From JANWXD01 sp037446115 (GTDB taxonomy: Bacteria; Acidobacteriota; Terriglobia; Bryobacterales; Bryobacteraceae): a stretch of DNA of 64,000 bases. Location: assembly GCA_037446115.1 (NCBI GenBank), contig JBBIJF010000017.1:35095-99094 (forward strand). The letters run 5' to 3'. The first letter of the stretch is position 1, and each line of letters opens with the position of its first letter. A program made the translations under genes and the position numbers. The notes under the pieces were generated by a model. It was not told the DNA's origin. It searched no databases and saw only the letters and a list, made by a program, of their open reading frames with translations. This document shows, piece after piece, positions 59,765-64,000 of the stretch.

Positions 59765-62185
59765 ATGCGCTCGCGGGGCGTGTTGAGTGTGTGCCTGCTC
59801 GCGGCCCAGACGGTGATCGGGCAGACGCGGGTGAGCCTGAAGGATCAGGCCAAGGATGCCGACTTTTCCGGATTCGCTTCGGTGCGGCCGTTTCGAACCG
59901 GGACGACGCTACCGGCCAGTTGTGCCGACGGGGAGATGTTCTTCAAGACGGATGCTCCCGCCGGGGGCAATCTGTATGGATGCGTGGCGGGGAGCTGGGT
60001 GCAACAGGGGACGGGCGGAGGCGGCGGCCCGGTACTGAGCGTGTTCGGCCGCACGGGCCACGTGACGGCGCAGGCGGGGGATTACTCCTTTTCGCAGATT
60101 CTGGGACTGGTGAGCAATACGCAGATCGGCGCCGGTGTGGATGCCGCAAAAATCGCCTCCGGGACGGTGGATAACACGGAGTTCGGCTACCTGGACGGGG
60201 TGACCTCGCCGATCCAGGCGCAGTTGAACGGCAAGGCGGCCGCAAGTCACAGTCACACGGCCGCGGGGGATGTCGCCGGGGATCTGGCCGGCACGACTGT
60301 CGTGCGGATTCAGGGGAGGAACGTATCTGCGGTCGCTCCGTCGGACGGGCAGGCATTGATCTGGAACGCAGCCGGTTCGGAATGGCGGCCGGCGACGGTT
60401 TCCTCCGGAGGAGCGGTCACAAGTGTCTTCGGGCGCACTGGGGCGGTAACGGCCCAGACGGGCGATTACTCCTTCTCGCAGATCTCGGGAACGGTGGCGA
60501 ACCCGCAGATCGCCGCAGGTGTGGACGCTCTCAAAATCGGCACCGGAGTGGTGGATAACACGGAGTTCGGCTACCTGGACGGGGTGACCTCGCCGATCCA
60601 GGCGCAGTTGAACGGCAAGGCGGCCGCAAGTCACAGTCACACGGCCGCGGGGGATGTCACAGGGGATTTGGGAAGCACCACGGTGGCCAAGATCCGGGGT
60701 AGGTCTGTGTCATCCGTGGCTCCGAGCGACGGGCAGGTCCTGGCCTGGAGTGCGGCAACGTCGGAGTGGGTTCCGGCTACCGTCAGCGGCGGAGGTGGCG
60801 GGGGAGGCACGGCCAACACGCCGCTCGATGTGACCCGCTCCACGGCCACGGACCTTTCGGTGGGATCGAACTGTTCGCTGACCTCGCCGTGCCGCGTCCG
60901 GGTGGGATCTGTGGTTTACAGCTTCACGGCTGCGGCTACCGCCACGGTGACTTCCGGAGGCGGCACGGCATTCATCTACGTGGCCGGAGACGGGGCCCTG
61001 ACGGTGGGGATACCCGCAAGCGGCATGACCGTCACCTGCAACGGCTGCACCACGGTGGCAGGCGTCACCTCGTTCCCGGCGGACTCCATCCCGGTCTACG
61101 AGTGGGCGGCGTCCTCGGCGCAGTGGGCAACGACGGGGACGGACCGCCGCTCGATCCTGAGCGCCGGCCGGCGGTTTGCCTCCGGCCCGGGCATCGTGGT
61201 CTCTGAGTCGGGCAACACGGTGACCATCAGCGCGACCGGCGGAGGCGGAGGCGGCGGCGGCTACTCGGTGGTGCAGGACAAGGGAACCTCTCTGACGCAG
61301 CGTTCGACGCTGAACTTCACCGGCGGAGGGGTGAGCTGCTCGGATGATGCAGCCAACAGCCGCACCACATGTGCGATTCCCAACACGGCCGGAGGTGACC
61401 TGTCCGGCACGCTGGCAAATGCCACGGTGACAAGGCTGCAAGGTCGGGCGGTGGCTGCGACGGCACCCTCGAGCGGGCAGGTCCTGACCTGGAGCGGGAC
61501 GCAGTGGGAGCCGCAGACGCCCTCCGGCGGCGGAGGCGGCGGGATGCCAGCGCTGTTCACCCAGAAGGTGATGGGATATGCGCTCCCCGGCAACACGTCC
61601 ATGGGCTTGCTGGGGCTCTCCATGAACGTGGATGGCACGCAGAGCGGTCTGGGGGTTTCCGCCTCCGTTCCGCATCGCGCCATTCGGTACACCTCCGGAG
61701 CCACGGCGGGGAACGACGCGGGGCTGACCGCAACCACGAACCACGGGATCTTCCGGAGGGGGGAGCTGTTGCGGGTTTATGCAGGAATCGGCTCTACGGT
61801 GAACGTGCGGTGGTGGATCGCGCTGAGCGGTCTTGCAGGGGCAGAGGTTGGCTCCGATAGCCCGAATATGCATCTGGCCGGGTTTCGGTACTCCACCTCG
61901 GCGAGCGACGCGAATTTCATGTGCGTGACCTGCGCCACCACGAGCGGCGGCGGATGTACGGCGACCGATTCCGGCGTGGCGGCCGACACCAACCGCCACC
62001 TGTTCGAGGTTTCCTGGACAGGAAGTGCGTTTCAGTTCAAGATTGACGGGACGGCCGTGTGCACGAACACCACCACACTGCCGGGGGTAGATCAGGGCTA
62101 CGGTCCCGTAGTTCGCCTGAGGACGCTGGAGGCGGTTGCCAAGACGCTGGACATCGGCGGGATCTACCTGGAGAAGGATTTCTGA
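59765..62185 (+). CDS. Exported repetitive tail-fibre-like protein
   Basis: 806 residues from ATG 59765 (GTG 59756 also in frame). MRSRGVLSVCLLAAQTVIGQ is a signal peptide. Residues about 90-340 contain two copies of a 128-residue unit: (V/T)SVFGRTGAVTAQTGDYSFS, then a TVDNTEFGYLDGVTSPIQAQ segment, SHSHTAAGDV, and (D)GQ.L.W....SEW. These are typical of phage tail-fibre or tail-collar-like surface proteins. Glycine runs (GGGGGGG) act as linkers. The middle has short cysteine pairs (NCSLTSPC; CNGCTT) and the C-terminal 210 residues from MPALFTQKV look like a lectin/concanavalin-like beta domain (FEVSWTGSAFQFKIDG). No phage structural genes are nearby, so a cell-surface role is likelier than a prophage remnant. 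Coupled to the next gene by TGATG. Confidence 0.75.
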   Translation: MRSRGVLSVCLLAAQTVIGQTRVSLKDQAKDADFSGFASVRPFRTGTTLPASCADGEMFFKTDAPAGGNLYGCVAGSWVQQGTGGGGGPVLSVFGRTGHVTAQAGDYSFSQILGLVSNTQIGAGVDAAKIASGTVDNTEFGYLDGVTSPIQAQLNGKAAASHSHTAAGDVAGDLAGTTVVRIQGRNVSAVAPSDGQALIWNAAGSEWRPATVSSGGAVTSVFGRTGAVTAQTGDYSFSQISGTVANPQIAAGVDALKIGTGVVDNTEFGYLDGVTSPIQAQLNGKAAASHSHTAAGDVTGDLGSTTVAKIRGRSVSSVAPSDGQVLAWSAATSEWVPATVSGGGGGGGTANTPLDVTRSTATDLSVGSNCSLTSPCRVRVGSVVYSFTAAATATVTSGGGTAFIYVAGDGALTVGIPASGMTVTCNGCTTVAGVTSFPADSIPVYEWAASSAQWATTGTDRRSILSAGRRFASGPGIVVSESGNTVTISATGGGGGGGGYSVVQDKGTSLTQRSTLNFTGGGVSCSDDAANSRTTCAIPNTAGGDLSGTLANATVTRLQGRAVAATAPSSGQVLTWSGTQWEPQTPSGGGGGGMPALFTQKVMGYALPGNTSMGLLGLSMNVDGTQSGLGVSASVPHRAIRYTSGATAGNDAGLTATTNHGIFRRGELLRVYAGIGSTVNVRWWIALSGLAGAEVGSDSPNMHLAGFRYSTSASDANFMCVTCATTSGGGCTATDSGVAADTNRHLFEVSWTGSAFQFKIDGTAVCTNTTTLPGVDQGYGPVVRLRTLEAVAKTLDIGGIYLEKDF
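60166..60658 (+). repeat. 109-bp exact direct repeat (two copies, 384 bp apart)
   Basis: 60166-60274 and 60550-60658 are identical over 109 bp, in the same reading frame, spacing 384 bp (128 codons). Flanking parts of the 128-residue unit are similar but diverged, so the identical block was either recently duplicated or kept identical by gene conversion. Confidence 0.95.
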
Positions 62186-64000
62186 TGCGGAAACTGCGGG
62201 GCGTCCTCATTTCTCTGTTGATTTTTCCAGCATCGGCACAAATAACGGTGAATCCGAGCAATCGTGTTCACCCCGTTCCCGGAGCCTGGGAAGCGACAAG
62301 CTACATGCTACAGGACGTTTCCGGATGGCCGAACTGGAGAAACGCCGTGATCGAGAAGGCGGTGGACCTCGGTCTGCGCCGCATCAGACTGGAAGTGCGG
62401 TCCGGAGCAGAGAACAATATCGACTATTACCGGCTGTTCAAGACCGGATCCATCGACAGCGCAACCTGGCGCTGTTACCGTTATGCCACCGTGAATGACA
62501 ACGCTGATCCCAACAGCATCAACAGAGCCGGGTTTTTCTGGACGGAGCTGGACGAAAAAATAGAGGACATAATCCTGCCGCTGATGCGGCGGTTCGAACT
62601 GGCCGGAAAAAAGCTTGAGATCAATCTAAACTACGTTGCCTTCACCGGACAGATAACGGGAACCGGATGTCCGGCTGGCCTTACATACGTACACACAAAC
62701 CCAGACGAATACGCGGAGTTTATCCTAGCGGCGTTTCTGCATCTCAGGGAAAAGTACGGTATCGTGCCGGACTATCTTGAGGTCATCCTCGAACCCGACA
62801 ACATCGGCGGCACGTGGCCATGGAACAGCGGAACGCTGGTGGGACAACGAGCGCTGGCGGCCGTTAACAAGCTGCGAGCGAACGGATTTGCCACAAAAAT
62901 TATCGTGCCGAGCGTGACGAATATCGACAATGCCGTTCCGTATTTCGACGCCATTCTGGCCGCCGGCGTCCAGCCGGCCGATATCGCCGAGATTTCATAC
63001 CACATCTACGGCGGTAACGGTGCCGTATCGCGACCGCTAATCGCTTCCCGCGTTCAACAGTATGGGATTCCTTCGGCGATGCTGGAGTTTCTCAGCGCGT
63101 TTCCCAGTCACCTGCACTCAGACCTGAAGGATGCCCGGGCCGGTTCCTGGCAGAAGTTCGTTCTGGCGGCAAATGCCGGAAGCGGCAACGGATATATTGA
63201 AGTCAACACGTCCACGGGAAGCGTGGACTATTGGTCGGAAACGCCCAAGCTGATGCAGTACTTCCGGCACATCAAGCCGCGATCATGGCGTATCGAAGCA
63301 ACGACAACCGACGGAAACTTCGACCCGTTAGCCTATCAGTTTCCCGACGGTCGAATTGCGGTGATTGTGAAAACCGCCGCTGCCGGCAACTTTACCATCT
63401 CCGGACTTCCAAACGGCACCTACAGAGTCACCTATGACGGACCGATCTCGGCCCCGGAGCAGGTCCTGGGAACCTTTACGGTAACCAACGGAAGTCTGAC
63501 GCTAACAAGAACAGGAACGATCATGGCTGTTGAACAGCAGCCTCCGGTCGAGGCGCCGAATCCAATTAGCCTCAGAGTTCAGGATGTCACAAACACTCAA
63601 GCCATAATCTCGTATATCGCTCCTGACGCCAACCCTTGCATCATCGAGGTAAGTGAGACTGAGGACTTTATTCGGCTAGTGCCGGACGTTGATCCCGGAC
63701 TATTTCCTAACGCCCATCTGGATACTAGGAGTTTCACGACTGGCCAGCAACGCATTGTTGTTATTGGAAAGCGAACCAGCGACACGGCCGGCGACGGACG
63801 GCTGTATTCGCGCGCTCTTGCCGCCGATACCGTTCACTGGGTCCGCGTCACGTGCGGGACGCAAGCGGCCACAGTATCTTTCAAAACAAAACCGATTGCC
63901 TGGGGTGACACGTCCAATGAGCCGCCGCCGTTCAATCCGACCGGCTTTGGGAACTATGCATGGCCGTCAATTGACTGGACTCCGGCGGGCCGGGACAAAG
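62185..64000 (+). CDS. Exported glycoside-hydrolase-like protein, 3' end beyond the window
   Basis: Open frame from ATG 62185 (overlapping the upstream stop in TGATG) through the last base, 605 residues so far. MRKLRGVLISLLIFPASAQ is a signal peptide. Residues about 20-370 look like a clan GH-A TIM barrel (GH30/39/5-like): LRRIRLEVRSGAENNIDYY, EINLNYVAFTG, DYLEVILEPDNIGGTWPW with a Glu after strand 4 as candidate acid/base, DIAEISYHIYGG, and AMLEFLSAFPSH with a Glu after strand 7 as candidate nucleophile. A small beta domain follows (FTISGLPNGTYRVTYDG), then from about residue 455 a fibronectin-III-like module (LRVQDVTNTQAIISY, IIEVSETEDF, HWVRVTCGTQA). Codons such as ATA, AGA, CTA and ACA are frequent here and rare in the neighbours, suggesting transfer. 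Confidence 0.7.
   Translation, partial: MRKLRGVLISLLIFPASAQITVNPSNRVHPVPGAWEATSYMLQDVSGWPNWRNAVIEKAVDLGLRRIRLEVRSGAENNIDYYRLFKTGSIDSATWRCYRYATVNDNADPNSINRAGFFWTELDEKIEDIILPLMRRFELAGKKLEINLNYVAFTGQITGTGCPAGLTYVHTNPDEYAEFILAAFLHLREKYGIVPDYLEVILEPDNIGGTWPWNSGTLVGQRALAAVNKLRANGFATKIIVPSVTNIDNAVPYFDAILAAGVQPADIAEISYHIYGGNGAVSRPLIASRVQQYGIPSAMLEFLSAFPSHLHSDLKDARAGSWQKFVLAANAGSGNGYIEVNTSTGSVDYWSETPKLMQYFRHIKPRSWRIEATTTDGNFDPLAYQFPDGRIAVIVKTAAAGNFTISGLPNGTYRVTYDGPISAPEQVLGTFTVTNGSLTLTRTGTIMAVEQQPPVEAPNPISLRVQDVTNTQAIISYIAPDANPCIIEVSETEDFIRLVPDVDPGLFPNAHLDTRSFTTGQQRIVVIGKRTSDTAGDGRLYSRALAADTVHWVRVTCGTQAATVSFKTKPIAWGDTSNEPPPFNPTGFGNYAWPSIDWTPAGRDK

Noticed and set aside
59765..62185. Prophage tail module
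   Set aside because: Only this one tail-like gene is present, it has a signal peptide and no capsid, terminase, integrase or lysis genes are nearby.

Overview
The window is a contiguous stretch of GC-rich bacterial chromosome, most likely from an acidobacterium of the Bryobacterales/Solibacter type. I infer this from a combination of genes: a paired DUF1549/DUF1553 cytochrome-like protein and DUF1501 protein, an acidobacterial VWFA-related protein, an exported matrixin-type metalloprotease with TIG-like repeats, a 'NRRNARKSTGPRTPEGKA' protein, ThuA-like and TAT-exported Gfo/Idh/MocA proteins, and a TamB outer-membrane biogenesis protein. No rRNA, tRNA, CRISPR array, transposase or integrase gene was seen. 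Most of the window is core metabolism arranged in tight operons with many 1-4 nt overlaps.

Layout. 1-2669: the 3' part of tamB, then pcm. 2670-7970 (minus): branched-chain amino-acid operon ilvB-ilvN-ilvC-cimA, preceded by a complete transcription attenuator (promoter, 43-codon Val/Ile/Leu-rich leader peptide, alternative hairpins, terminator). 8013-11098: a coupled pair of exported proteins, one a matrixin-like protease. 11230-13492: oxidoreductase plus sugar-isomerase-like pair. 13655-17050 (plus): PdxR-like regulator, pdxS, pdxT and an ArsC/LMW-phosphatase-like gene. 17073-24808 (minus): five glycosyltransferases followed by alanine racemase, an SDR enzyme and a ThuA-like protein. 24856-29970: small exported protein, cutA, an FtsB/DivIC-like gene and the DUF1549/1553-DUF1501 pair. 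30074-31282: hendecad coiled-coil gene and a gene-poor stretch. 31283-34845: a family protein antisense to pyrC, then pyrR-pyrB-pyrC (minus). 34945-36810: exported endonuclease/exonuclease/phosphatase-fold protein. 36940-42907 (plus): CBS-domain gene coupled to a complete mrpABCDEFG Na+/H+ antiporter operon. 42934-48135 (minus): oxidoreductase and argF-argG-argH-argR with an ArgR-box-like operator. 48172-58877: mostly housekeeping genes (metallo-beta-lactamase fold enzymes, ribF, lacD-type aldolase, cmk, aspartate kinase, carboxyltransferase, purB). 59010-59459: stand-alone receiver. 59460-64000: a structured non-coding segment, then a repetitive exported tail-fibre-like protein coupled to a glycoside-hydrolase-like gene that runs off the window; the last gene uses visibly AT-richer codons than its surroundings and looks accessory.

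How the genes work together: the ilv operon makes valine and leucine precursors and, through citramalate, the 2-oxobutyrate needed for isoleucine; the leader peptide senses exactly those amino acids. The arg operon carries its own repressor gene last. The pyr operon carries its own PyrR first. PdxR, PdxS and PdxT form a regulator-plus-synthase unit for pyridoxal phosphate. CBS-Mrp would couple ion homeostasis to nucleotide sensing. The strongest regulatory discovery is the ilv attenuator. The least explained parts are 30074-31282 and 59460-64000.
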